Part shown: piece after piece, positions 8,008 through 16,417 of the stretch
Layout: the number at the start of each line of letters is the position of its first letter
Position numbering within the stretch: the first letter of the stretch is position 1
NCBI GenBank assembly: GCA_016794465.1
Contig: JAEUKA010000104.1
Span: forward strand, 1-64,000
Direction of reading: 5' to 3'
DNA: 64,000 bases
DNA from: Myxococcales bacterium
Lineage (GTDB): Bacteria; Myxococcota_A; Polyangia; Palsa-1104; JAEUJZ01
Notes under the pieces: model-generated
Told to the model about the DNA's origin: nothing
Seen by the model: the letters and a program-made list of their open reading frames with translations, nothing else
The model's database searches: none
Translations under genes and position numbers: made by a program

Positions 8008-10097
8008 CGCTTGCTGCTGCTGAGGCCGCTGGAACCGTTCCCGCTGGAACCGCTGCTGTCGGGGTAGGGCGAGACGCGCAGCTCGATGACGACGCGGGTG
8101 CCGCCCGAGGTGCGATTGAGCAGGCGGATGCGACCGCCGGACTCCTCGATGATCTGCTTGCTGATTGCCAGGCCGAGTCCAGTGCCGCGTGTCTTGGTCG
8201 AAAAGAACGGATCGAAGACGCGTCGCCGGACCGCTGGACTGATGCCGGCGCCGCTGTCGGCGATGGTGATCAGCACCGGGCGGTCGTGGGGCGAGGTGCC
8301 GCGCTGCTTGCGGACGGTGCACTCGATGATGGAGCGGGTTTCGCTGCCCGGCGTCGCGGCCTCGCAGGCGTTGATGAGGACGTTCCACAGCACCTGCCGC
8401 AGCTGGTCGCCGTCGATGAGCGCCGTAACCCCGCCGTCTGCTTGCGGCGTCGGGACATCCACTCGCAGCTGCAGTCCGTGGGCTTTGCCGCGCAAAAGAT
8501 CGACCACCTCGCGCAGCACCGCCACGACATCGGTCCGCTGCACGGTTGCGCGGGTCGGGCGGGCAAAGCGCAGCACGTTTTGCAAGATGCGATCGAGCCG
8601 CTGGACCTCGCTGCCAATCGCCACCGCTTCGGGCCTGACCGCGCTGTCTCCCGGTAGCTCTTCGGCGATGACCTGCGCTGCGGCCCCAATCGAGACCAGC
8701 GGGTTGCGGACCTCGTGGGCAATGCGCGCCGCCATCTCGCCCAGCGCCGACAGTCGCTCGGTCTGGAGCAGTCGCAGGCGCAGCCGCTGCCGCTCGGCAT
8801 CATCGCGCTTGCGCTCGGTCTGATCGTGGATGCGAAACACCGCGCCCGCCGCCAGCCCACTCTCATCCCCCAGCAGCAGCGCCGAGACATGACCGAGGAA
8901 CCGACTGGGACGCGACTCGGCATGCCGGATCAGGCGCAGCTCGGCCTCGGCAAACCCGGTGTGAGGCAGCCGCATCAGCAGATCTTTGAGCTGCTGACGG
9001 GCGCGCGGCGTGGCTGCCAGCTCCATCACCGGTCGGCCACACAGCTTGTCCGGCGGCAGGCCCAGCACCTTTTGACTGGCGTCGTTGACTTGCTGAATCA
9101 CCGCCCGCGCATCGAGCGTCAGGATCGCATCCCCGACCGAGCGCATCACCTTGGCGAGCCGCTCTTTGGCGAGCATGCTCTCGCGCCGGATCTGCTGACT
9201 CCAGCCCAGATCTTCCACGGCACAAGCGACCAGCAGCGGCGAGCCTTCCGACCGGGCCGCCGCCACTCTGCGCAGCGACACCCGCAGCGGCCACGGCGTG
9301 GTGATGTCCGCCACCACACTCGGTCGATTCGACGACACCGAGATCACCACCGACTCACCGGCCACAAGTCGCTGCCGCAGATCGGCGCTACACAGCGGCT
9401 CGGGCGATGGCATCCGCAGCACCTGATGAAGCGGCTGCCCGGCCATCGGCGGGTCTTGACAGAGCAGCTGACAGCCATCTTCGGACAGCTCGCAGGTCCA
9501 CAGCAGCGGCGGCGGCACCGCCAGCGCACCCAGCTGCTCCAGGCGCAGCGCGGTGTTTTGCAGCGAGTCTGACTCCAGCTCGGCGCCGACCCGCTCGGCA
9601 TAGGTGATGAGCAGATCACGCTCGTGGCCGGTAAAGCCCGTGCTGCCCGGACGGTCGACCAGCATCACCCCCAGCGGACGAATTCGCCCCAGCACCGGCA
9701 CCACCGCAAACGAGCGCAGCCCGGTGATCGAGTGAATCGCCTCAATGATCTCCACCGGCAGCGCCCCGCCCGCCAGATCTGCGACATCGGTCGTCAGCAG
9801 CACCCGCTCTTCCCGCAGCGCCCGCACCAGCAGGCTGCGCTCGAGCTTGAGCGGAATGTGCAGCCCGCCAATCTGAAAGCCGATCGTGTGCTCGACCTGC
9901 AAAAGATCCCCCGCCGAGCGGGGATTGACCGCGACCGCCATCCGCAGCGCCTGCCGCTCTTCCTCTAACAGCGCGAGGCTGGCACTGTTGCAGCGCAGGG
10001 TCTGGGCAACCGCGTAGAGGATGGCTTGTAGGGACTTACGCGCCGAGGTGGGTTCAGACACGGCCCGCAGCATCGTCAGCAGCCGAGGCGCTGTCAA
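8004..10097 (-). CDS. Sensor histidine kinase (GAF-PAS-HisKA-HATPase)
   Basis: A soluble 697-residue histidine kinase. Residues about 20-180 form a GAF domain, about 200-300 a less clear module, about 315-430 a PAS domain ending in D-Q-T-E-R-K, then a HisKA helix pair with the phospho-acceptor His461 in A-H-E-V-R-N-P-L, and a C-terminal HATPase_c domain with N-A-C-E-A-A and D-S-G-A-G-I motifs and a Gly-rich lid. A Ser/Gly-rich tail ends the protein. The start is a TTG directly after the upstream stop (TGATTG), implying coupling with the Fe-S gene; an ATG nine codons in is an alternative. No receiver domain or partner regulator is adjacent. Confidence 0.88.
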   Translation of the reverse strand: MTAPRLLTMLRAVSEPTSARKSLQAILYAVAQTLRCNSASLALLEEERQALRMAVAVNPRSAGDLLQVEHTIGFQIGGLHIPLKLERSLLVRALREERVLLTTDVADLAGGALPVEIIEAIHSITGLRSFAVVPVLGRIRPLGVMLVDRPGSTGFTGHERDLLITYAERVGAELESDSLQNTALRLEQLGALAVPPPLLWTCELSEDGCQLLCQDPPMAGQPLHQVLRMPSPEPLCSADLRQRLVAGESVVISVSSNRPSVVADITTPWPLRVSLRRVAAARSEGSPLLVACAVEDLGWSQQIRRESMLAKERLAKVMRSVGDAILTLDARAVIQQVNDASQKVLGLPPDKLCGRPVMELAATPRARQQLKDLLMRLPHTGFAEAELRLIRHAESRPSRFLGHVSALLLGDESGLAAGAVFRIHDQTERKRDDAERQRLRLRLLQTERLSALGEMAARIAHEVRNPLVSIGAAAQVIAEELPGDSAVRPEAVAIGSEVQRLDRILQNVLRFARPTRATVQRTDVVAVLREVVDLLRGKAHGLQLRVDVPTPQADGGVTALIDGDQLRQVLWNVLINACEAATPGSETRSIIECTVRKQRGTSPHDRPVLITIADSGAGISPAVRRRVFDPFFSTKTRGTGLGLAISKQIIEESGGRIRLLNRTSGGTRVVIELRVSPYPDSSGSSGNGSSGLSSSKR

Positions 10098-11177
10098 TCA
10101 GTGCTGATAGGCCAGAAGACCCAAGCGGGACAGCAAGAGCTCGGTGGGAATGCGCAGGCGACCGATCGGCAGCGGAGGCGGCTCATCGGAAGCATCCATC
10201 GTCGCTTGCCACGACCCGCGCGGACCGGCCAGCAGCGAGGCCGGCAAGAGCCCCGCCGGACAAGCCACCGAGCAGGCTCCACAGCCGCTACAACCGGGCA
10301 GTCCCGCAGGCGGAAGCGGCTGCTGGCGACCGAGCGCTTGCATAGAAAGGTGCGGCTGGATCGACTCGGGACAAAACGCACTGCAGAGATCACAGCTCAA
10401 GCAGGCGTTGGCGATGCGGGCGTGCGGGTCTTGCAGCAGGCGGCGCCGCGTGAGCAGCTCGTGATCGGCGGGCAAGATCAGTAGATGCGAGACATCCCGG
10501 GGCAGCTTGGCATCGGCGGACCACGGCGTGCCGGTCAGCGCGCCACCCACGAGCGCCACCCACGCCGCCACCGGGCTTCCACCGCAGCGCCGCAACAGCT
10601 CACGCGGGGTCCACACGCTGGGGTCGTCGTCCGTCAGATCCAGCGCCTGCGGCAGCGCGACCGCCCCGACCACCGAGCACAGCTGCGGCGGCGGACGCTT
10701 GAGGATCAGCGCGCCAACCTGCACGACCCGCTCGACCGGCACCACCCAAGCGCGACCACGCTGCGGTCGGGCATCAAGCTCGGGCTGGGATGGGAAGGCC
10801 ATCAGCGAGGTCCGGACCAAGATCGTGGTCCGCGCACACAGCCGCTCTAGCTCGGCCTGCAAGGCTGGCTTCGACGTACAGAAGCCGACCTCCTTGGCCC
10901 CGAGTAAGAGCTTTAGCGCCGCCAGCCCATCCTTGAGCAGCTCGCCATAGCGAACACACAGCGCTGGCATCGTCAGCCCAAGCGGCGGCTCGGCATCGCC
11001 ATCGATCCAAATCGTCGACAGCAGTCCTGGCCGGGCATCGATCCAGCGCGGCCACAGCGACTCGCCCAGTCCCGCCGACTGCAGCAGCTTTTGCAGCGCC
11101 ACCGCCGCCTGTGCACGCTCTTCCCCCAGCTGCTGGGACAGAAACGGCGACAGCGAGCGGTGAAGTGGGTCAGGCAT
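10098..11177 (-). CDS. RnfC/PduS-like SLBB and 4Fe-4S electron-transfer protein
   Basis: A 359-residue cytoplasmic protein with a C-terminal pair of 4Fe-4S motifs: C-L-S-C-D-L-C-S-A-F-C-P at about 270 and C-S-G-C-G-A-C-S-V-A-C-P at about 308. The central part (about 140-250) resembles the SLBB/RnfC-like segment, and the C-terminus R-L-R-I-P-T-E-L-L-L-S-R-L-G-L matches the tail of PduS/RnfC-type proteins. These move electrons from reduced flavin or NADH to acceptors, for example in cobalamin reduction. The flavin/NAD-binding N-terminal lobe looks eroded (no clear Gly-rich loop), so activity may be altered. No other rnf or pdu gene is nearby. Its first codons lie inside the left copy of the direct repeat that brackets the 43-bp array. 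Confidence 0.7.
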   Translation of the reverse strand: MPDPLHRSLSPFLSQQLGEERAQAAVALQKLLQSAGLGESLWPRWIDARPGLLSTIWIDGDAEPPLGLTMPALCVRYGELLKDGLAALKLLLGAKEVGFCTSKPALQAELERLCARTTILVRTSLMAFPSQPELDARPQRGRAWVVPVERVVQVGALILKRPPPQLCSVVGAVALPQALDLTDDDPSVWTPRELLRRCGGSPVAAWVALVGGALTGTPWSADAKLPRDVSHLLILPADHELLTRRRLLQDPHARIANACLSCDLCSAFCPESIQPHLSMQALGRQQPLPPAGLPGCSGCGACSVACPAGLLPASLLAGPRGSWQATMDASDEPPPLPIGRLRIPTELLLSRLGLLAYQH

Positions 11178-11219
11178 CAGCGGGGCGTGATGCTAGCAGA
11201 AATGGGGCGGATTTCGCAC
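11173..11219. repeat. Direct repeat flanking the 43-bp array, left copy
   Basis: About 47 bp beginning GGCATCAGCGGGGCGTGATG recur at 11514-11560 with only a few differences. This copy covers the start codon and upstream region of the Fe-S gene at 10098-11177, so the right copy is a duplicate of that gene's 5' region. Confidence 0.9.
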
Positions 11220-11226
11220 GCGGCAG

Positions 11227-11507
11227 GTGGTCCAAACTCACCAGCAGGTGAAGCGTGCATCACCATGAGGTGGTCCAAACTCACCAGCAGGTGAAGCGTG
11301 CATCACCATGAGGTGGTCCAAACTCACCAGCAGGTGAAGCAGGCATCACCATGAGGTGGTCCAAACTCACCAGCAGGTGAAGCAGGCATCACCATGAGGT
11401 GGTCCAAACTCACCAGCAGGTGAAGCAGGCATCACCACGAGGTGGTCCAAACTCACCAGCAGGTGAAGCAGGCATCACCATGAGGTGGTCCAAATTCACC
11501 AGGATGT
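11227..11507. repeat. 43-bp tandem repeat array, six full copies plus a decayed seventh
   Basis: Units begin with GTGGTCCAAACTCACCAGCA at 11227, 11270, 11313, 11356, 11399 and 11442, with a partial, diverged copy at 11485. Spacing is exactly 43 bp, so no reading frame repeats. Each unit holds two short inverted repeats, TCACC-AGCA-GGTGA and CACC-ATGA-GGTG, so the array could fold into a series of small hairpins or present regularly spaced binding sites. The first two copies have GCGTGC where later ones have GCAGGC. There are no unique spacers, so this is not a CRISPR array. The 11178-11672 gap holds no credible gene. Confidence 0.95.
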
Positions 11508-11513
11508 GGTCCT

Positions 11514-11560
11514 GGCATCAGCGGGGCGTGATGCTAGCGGAAATGGGGCGGATCTCGCAG
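11514..11560. repeat. Direct repeat flanking the 43-bp array, right copy
   Basis: A near-identical copy of 11173-11219 (a few substitutions, such as GCGGAAATG for GCAGAAATG). It suggests that the array and its flank arose by duplication of the region upstream of the Fe-S gene. Confidence 0.9.
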
Positions 11561-11672
11561 CGTTGCAAGGACGATTGGCGACGCGCAGTCTTTCCCTCAC
11601 ACTTAGCGATTGGCGTGATGGGGCTTCCGCGTGGACTTCACGCTCTGCGATCGCCTGGGGGAGGAGATCGGG

Positions 11673-12773
11673 ATGCCAAAGTACTACCTGCTTTTGCTTA
11701 GCTTGCTCGGCGGATGTGATGGCTTGTGGCAGGGACTGCGCCAGCCGGTTGCAGAGAACTGCGTGGCGAATCCGGCGGCCTGTGGACCTGCGGAAGTCTG
11801 CAATCTGACCACCGAGGTGTGTGAGCCAGCGAGGGCGGCTGACTCTGACATGGGCAGCTCGACGGGCATCGGGGGAGAGTGCGCGCCCACCGACTTTTGC
11901 TGGCAGCAGCCGCTCCCGCAGGGCAATTCGCTGCGTAGCGTGTCGATGCTGTCCCCAACCAGCGGCTTTGTGGTCGGTGACCACGGGAGCATCTGGCAGC
12001 TTGGGCCCAGTGGCTGGCAGTCGGCGCGCAGTCCGACCAAAAACAGCCTCCTTGGGGTGTCGGCGATCTCGGCTACGGCGGCGGTGGCGGTCGGACAGGC
12101 GGGCACGGTGCTGCGGCTGGATGGCGGACGCTGGTCGACGGTCAGTTGCAATACCCAGGTCATGCTGCGCGGCGTCCGTGCCATCTCTGCGAGTGACATC
12201 TGGATTGTCGGGGACCAAGGAACGGTGCTGCGCCTCCAGGGCAACACCTGTACGCCGCTGAGCAGCGGAGTCCAAGTGCAGCTGAACTCTGTCGACGCCA
12301 GCAGCTCCACCAACATCTGGATGGCCGGCGCACAGGGAACCATCCTCCACTACGATGGCAGCGGCTTTCGTACCCAGATGTCGGGCACCAAAGAGGAGCT
12401 GCGGAGCATCTACGCGGCGACTGCAGCCGAGGCGTTCGCTTGCGGAACTCGAGGCACGATGCTGCGCTTTGTCGCGGGCGGGTGGAGCCCGGTCAGCCTC
12501 GGCACCACCCAGTCGCTGGAAGCAGTGCACGGTCGGCTGGCGGACAATGTCGTCGTGACAGCAGCAAGCGGCGCGGCCTATCGGTACGACGGAAATGTCT
12601 GGAAATCGCTGCCCACCGGCACCACCAATCGCCTAGATGGAGTGTTTGTCACCAGCAGCGAAGCGTGGATGGTCGGCGACTTTGGAACCATCCTCAGCGG
12701 GAATTGCCAGTGGCGACACCGGGACGACTGGTCGTACATGGTGGGTGAACGTGGGCGGTGGACCAATTCCTGA
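11673..12773 (+). CDS. Lipoprotein with propeller-like VGxxGTIL repeats
   Basis: The 366-residue product starts at the ATG at 11673, preceded by GGGGGAGGAG. The N-terminus M-P-K-Y-Y-L-L-L-L-S-L-L-G-G-C is a lipoprotein signal with Cys15. A Cys-containing spacer follows (C-V-A-N-P-A-A-C-G-P-A-E-V-C), then from about residue 90 at least six repeats of roughly 40 residues on the theme 'S-x-x-x-A-x-x-V-G-x-x-G-T-x-L-R-x-x-G-G-x-W'. Such repeats are common in myxobacterial outer-surface lipoproteins and probably form a beta-propeller. Related repeats occur at 13411-14247 and 53767-55113 in this window. Ligand and function are unknown. Confidence 0.8.
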   Translation: MPKYYLLLLSLLGGCDGLWQGLRQPVAENCVANPAACGPAEVCNLTTEVCEPARAADSDMGSSTGIGGECAPTDFCWQQPLPQGNSLRSVSMLSPTSGFVVGDHGSIWQLGPSGWQSARSPTKNSLLGVSAISATAAVAVGQAGTVLRLDGGRWSTVSCNTQVMLRGVRAISASDIWIVGDQGTVLRLQGNTCTPLSSGVQVQLNSVDASSSTNIWMAGAQGTILHYDGSGFRTQMSGTKEELRSIYAATAAEAFACGTRGTMLRFVAGGWSPVSLGTTQSLEAVHGRLADNVVVTAASGAAYRYDGNVWKSLPTGTTNRLDGVFVTSSEAWMVGDFGTILSGNCQWRHRDDWSYMVGERGRWTNS

Positions 12774-12846
12774 CCGCAGCCGCGACGAGTTGCGGTATCC
12801 TGGCTGCGCTCAAAATCGCAAACCCTCACGAGGAGAACTTCCGACC

Positions 12847-13344
12847 ATGGCGAATCCCCAGGTGTACTTCGACATCACCATCGACGGCCAGCCCGCTGGA
12901 CGCATTACCTTCGAGCTGTTCGCTGACGTTGTGCCCAAGACCGCCAAAAACTTCCTCGCGCTATGCGTCGGTGACGAAGCCGGCACCTACGCGGGCAGCG
13001 GCTTTCATCGAGTCATCCCGCAGTTCATGCTCCAGGGCGGCGACTTCACCAACCACAACGGCACCGGCGGTCGCTCGATCTATGGACACAAGTTCCCAGA
13101 CGAGAACTTCACCCTCAAGCACACGACCCCGGGCCTTCTGTCGATGGCCAATGCCGGTCCCAACACCAACGGCTCGCAGTTCTTCATCACCACCGTGAAG
13201 ACCTCGTGGCTCGACGGCAAGCACGTGGTGTTCGGCAAGGTCATTGGCGGCATGGATCTGGTCACCCGGATCGAAGGCCTGGGCACGCCGAGCGGCAAGC
13301 CGACCGCCAAGATCGTCATTGCCAAGAGCGGCCAGCTGTCCTAA
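12847..13344 (+). CDS. Peptidyl-prolyl cis-trans isomerase, cyclophilin type
   Basis: A complete 165-residue single-domain cyclophilin starting at the ATG at 12847 after AGGAGAAC. The active-site segment G-F-H-R-V-I-P-Q-F-M-L-Q-G-G-D-F carries Arg55, Phe60, Met61 and Gln63, the same positions as in human cyclophilin A, and the binding-pocket W-L-D-G-K-H-V-V-F-G-K-V follows. N-A-G-P-N-T-N-G-S-Q-F-F-I-T is intact. No signal peptide is visible, so it acts in the cytoplasm as a proline-isomerising foldase. It sits between two propeller-repeat genes with no evident functional tie. Confidence 0.95.
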   Translation: MANPQVYFDITIDGQPAGRITFELFADVVPKTAKNFLALCVGDEAGTYAGSGFHRVIPQFMLQGGDFTNHNGTGGRSIYGHKFPDENFTLKHTTPGLLSMANAGPNTNGSQFFITTVKTSWLDGKHVVFGKVIGGMDLVTRIEGLGTPSGKPTAKIVIAKSGQLS

Positions 13345-13410
13345 CGACCGGGCGAGCCCTGCCACTGCGCGCCGCGAATTTCACCTATACCCGTCGCCGC
13401 GCGCTCTGTA

Positions 13411-14247
13411 GTGTTCGCCATCCTCACCTGGGATGGAAGCAGTAGCGGGACTCGGACTGGCAACATCGAGACGCTGAACGGAGTCTTCGCGGTTGGTAGT
13501 GACGTGTGGGCGGTGGGGGATGAGGGGGGGACGTTCCGCTGGAAAGGCTCGTCATGGCAGCGCATTCCGTCGGGGACAACGGAGCCGCTGTGGTCGCTGT
13601 GGGGCAGCTCGGGGACGGATCTGTGGGCGGTGGGGCCATCTGGAATCGTGCTGCACTGGGATGGCAGCGCGTGGTCGACTCGGACGGCACCTGTTCCGAC
13701 GCCCCGTAGCATCTCGGGCAGCGGCGCCAGCAGCGTCTGGATGGTCGGCGGTGCAGGCAACATCAGCCGCTTCGACGGAACAAGCTGGATCAAGGAAGTC
13801 AGCGGCACCGGCTCCGACCTGTATGCGGTGTGGGCCGTCGATGCCAGCAACGTGTGGGCGGTCGGCTCTGCGGGCACGATCGTCCATCGCAGCGGTGGCA
13901 AGTGGCAGGTCGAGTCGAGCGGCACGAGCGCGGGCTTGCTGGCGGTCTTCGGCGCGGACCTGAGCAACGCCTATGCAGTGGGCGAGCAAGGCACCATCTT
14001 GCATCGCGGCGCCAGCAGCTGGTCGAGCGAGACAAGTGGCGCACTGAGCCGGCTGTGGGGCGTCATGGGCGACTCGACCGGGGCAGTCTGGGCGGTCGGC
14101 GCCAGCGGCCAGATCTTGCGGCGCACAAGTGGCTTGTGGCGCAGCGTGGCGAGCGGGACGACGAACGATCTGTTTCAGGTCTATGCGCGCGGCAGCCAGG
14201 TCACCACCGTCGGCTCCGGCGGCACCATCCTCTTCAAAGCGCAGTAA
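13411..14247 (+). CDS. Propeller-repeat protein without a signal peptide, possibly 5'-truncated
   Basis: A 278-residue protein made almost wholly of about six repeats like 'A-V-G-x-x-G-x-I-x-H-x-x-G-x-x-W', close in style to the lipoprotein at 11673-12773. The best start is GTG at 13411. Unlike its relatives it has no signal sequence or lipobox and begins inside a repeat, and only 66 bp separate it from the cyclophilin stop. It may therefore be the 3' part of a gene that lost its 5' end, for example during a rearrangement placing the cyclophilin gene between two paralogues. Whether it is translated is uncertain. Confidence 0.6.
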   Translation: MFAILTWDGSSSGTRTGNIETLNGVFAVGSDVWAVGDEGGTFRWKGSSWQRIPSGTTEPLWSLWGSSGTDLWAVGPSGIVLHWDGSAWSTRTAPVPTPRSISGSGASSVWMVGGAGNISRFDGTSWIKEVSGTGSDLYAVWAVDASNVWAVGSAGTIVHRSGGKWQVESSGTSAGLLAVFGADLSNAYAVGEQGTILHRGASSWSSETSGALSRLWGVMGDSTGAVWAVGASGQILRRTSGLWRSVASGTTNDLFQVYARGSQVTTVGSGGTILFKAQ

Positions 14248-14360
14248 CTTAGAAGAATCGTGCGGGCTCTTGCGCGGGGGCGGGCTTTGTGGAAACGATG
14301 TCCGATGCTGTCAGCGGGCCTGCACGATTTGCCTTCAACCGGTCACTTGAGAGGAACGCC

Positions 14361-15050
14361 ATGAGCGACGCGTTTGTGCAGGTCGAGGAGGTCCACAAGA
14401 CCTACCGCTTGGGCGAGGCGGAGGTGCGGGCGCTGCGCGGGGTCAGCTTGCAGCTCAACAAGGGCGAGTTTACGGCGCTGGTGGGAGCCTCGGGGTCGGG
14501 GAAGTCGACGCTGCTCAACTTGGTGGGGTGTCTCGACGAGCCGGATCGTGGTCGAATCCTCATCGAGGGGCGGGATGTCGCGCACCTATCCGACGAAGAG
14601 CGCAGCCACACCCGCAACCGCAACATCGGCTTTATCTTCCAGAGCTTCAACTTGGTGCCGGTGCTGGATGTGTTCGAGAACGTCGAGCTGCCGCTGCTGC
14701 TCCATGCCGAGCTGACTCCGGCGGCGCGGCGGGAGCGGGTCGAGCAGGCGCTGGGGGACGTGGCGCTGCTCGACTTTCGGCGTCACTGGCCGGACAAGCT
14801 GTCGGGTGGGCAACGGCAGCGGGTGGCGGTGGCGCGGGCGCTGGTGACGCAGCCGCTGCTGGTGCTGGCGGATGAACCGACGGCGAACCTCGACTCCGAG
14901 ACGGCGGCGCACCTGATCGACCTGATGGTGGAGCTGAACCAGAAGCGCAAGGTCACGTTCCTGTTTTCCACCCACGACGAGAAGCTGATGGTTCGGGTGC
15001 CGCGCATCGTCCGCATCCGCGATGGCCGAACCGTGGATGGAGTCGCGTAA
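14361..15050 (+). CDS. ABC transporter ATP-binding subunit (LolD/MacB type)
   Basis: A 229-residue ATPase of the FtsE/LolD/MacB family, starting at the ATG at 14361 after GAGAGGA. Walker A is G-A-S-G-S-G-K-S-T, the Q-loop is F-I-F-Q-S-F-N-L-V-P, the signature is L-S-G-G-Q-R-Q-R-V-A, Walker B is L-V-L-A-D-E-P-T-A-N-L-D, and the switch is S-T-H-D. It energises the two FtsX-type permeases encoded directly downstream; its stop codon overlaps the next start by 1 bp (TAATG). The set probably releases lipoproteins from the inner membrane or exports a substrate across the periplasm. Confidence 0.93.
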   Translation: MSDAFVQVEEVHKTYRLGEAEVRALRGVSLQLNKGEFTALVGASGSGKSTLLNLVGCLDEPDRGRILIEGRDVAHLSDEERSHTRNRNIGFIFQSFNLVPVLDVFENVELPLLLHAELTPAARRERVEQALGDVALLDFRRHWPDKLSGGQRQRVAVARALVTQPLLVLADEPTANLDSETAAHLIDLMVELNQKRKVTFLFSTHDEKLMVRVPRIVRIRDGRTVDGVA

Positions 15051-16411
15051 TGGAGCGAGCGTGGGCGGTTGCGGCGCGCAACTTGCGACGAAATCGGCGA
15101 CGGAACCTTGCCACTGCGCTGGCGGTCGCGTTCGGGTTTGCGGGGCTGGTGCTCATCGGCTGCTACGGCAACCGGGTCGAGCAGTTCCTGCGCACCAACG
15201 CGGTGTACTTGCAGCACTCGGGGCATGTGACGGTGTTTCTGGAAAACGGGCTGCACAAAGCCTCGGCAGAGCCGGAGAAGTTTCAGCTCAAGCCGGCGGC
15301 GCAGCAGAAGATCCTGGCGTGGGCGGCGCAAGATCGGCGGGTCGAGTTCGCGGCGCGCTATCTACGCGGCGTTGGGCTGGCCGGCAATGGCTGCGGTACG
15401 CATCCGACCCGGCTGCTCGGGATCGAGCCCAGCGCGCTCCAGCGAATCCTTCATCACTCCGAGGTCGCCAAGTGGTCCGACGAGATTGCCCGGCCCGTCA
15501 AGGGGCGCTGGATGGACGCGTATCCGAGCCTGCCGCAGGCGGTGGCGGTGTCGGAAGGCCTGTCGCTGCTGCTGCAAAAGCCACGGGTGCATGACGAGGC
15601 CGTGGGGCTGCCGCCGGCGCCGCTCATCCTGCACTGCGACACCGATCAGCGCGTCGATGAGCTGGGCCGCGATGCCAACGTCCAGCTGGCGGCGATTACC
15701 TACGACGGCTCGCTCAACGCGGTCGATGCCGAGATGGTCGCGACCTTTCATCCCTCCGAGACGCTCGGGGAAGATGGGACGATGTACACCTCGCTGGCGA
15801 TGCTACAGACGCTGTTTGCGACCGACCAGGCCACCTACGTGGGGCTGTTCCTACACAACGAGAAGGATGCGCAAGCGGTGGCGCGCGATCTGACCGCTGC
15901 CTTGGCCAAAGACGGTCTAGCGGTCGAGGCGCTGCCCTATCACGACGAGCGCTCGAAGCCGTATTACGTCGGCACGATGGCGTTTCTGGGCGCGGTCGCG
16001 GGCTTTATCACCCTGCTGGTCGAGCTGGTGTTGGCGCTGACCGTGCTCGGGGCGATGACGCTGACCATCTTGGAGCGGACCCGCGAGATTGGCACCTGGC
16101 GCGCACTCGGCTTTACCCGAGGACAGGTGACGGCGCTCATAGTCCGCGAGGCGCTGATCCTGTCGCTGCTCGGGCTCTGCGTCGGCCTTTTGCTGGGACT
16201 GCTGGCATCGCTGGCGATCAATGCGTCGGGGATTCGGTTCGCGCCCCCCGGAGTGCCGGGAACGATTCCGCTCATCATCGTGCCCGCCGCGTGGATCTGC
16301 GCCCTGCAGGCCGCGATCGTCATCCCCGGTCTGGGCCTGGCCGCGTGGATCGTGGTGCGCGCGCAGGTGAAGCGCAACTTGGTGGACCTCCTGACCTCGC
16401 AGACTGGGTGA
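15050..16411 (+). CDS. FtsX-family ABC permease (LolC/E-like), first subunit
   Basis: A 453-residue membrane protein with one N-terminal membrane segment (about 18-38), a large periplasmic MacB_PCD-like domain (about 40-310), and three C-terminal membrane segments with the FtsX-family sequence L-E-R-T-R-E-I-G-T-W-R-A-L-G-F between the first and second of them. This is the MacB/LolCE topology, which carries out mechanotransmission rather than classic channel transport. It is coupled to the ATPase upstream and lies 6 bp before the second permease. Confidence 0.88.
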   Translation: MERAWAVAARNLRRNRRRNLATALAVAFGFAGLVLIGCYGNRVEQFLRTNAVYLQHSGHVTVFLENGLHKASAEPEKFQLKPAAQQKILAWAAQDRRVEFAARYLRGVGLAGNGCGTHPTRLLGIEPSALQRILHHSEVAKWSDEIARPVKGRWMDAYPSLPQAVAVSEGLSLLLQKPRVHDEAVGLPPAPLILHCDTDQRVDELGRDANVQLAAITYDGSLNAVDAEMVATFHPSETLGEDGTMYTSLAMLQTLFATDQATYVGLFLHNEKDAQAVARDLTAALAKDGLAVEALPYHDERSKPYYVGTMAFLGAVAGFITLLVELVLALTVLGAMTLTILERTREIGTWRALGFTRGQVTALIVREALILSLLGLCVGLLLGLLASLAINASGIRFAPPGVPGTIPLIIVPAAWICALQAAIVIPGLGLAAWIVVRAQVKRNLVDLLTSQTG

Positions 16412-16417
16412 TTGGTG

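Noticed and set aside
11227..11507. CRISPR array
   Set aside because: Units abut with no unique spacers and no cas gene is present.
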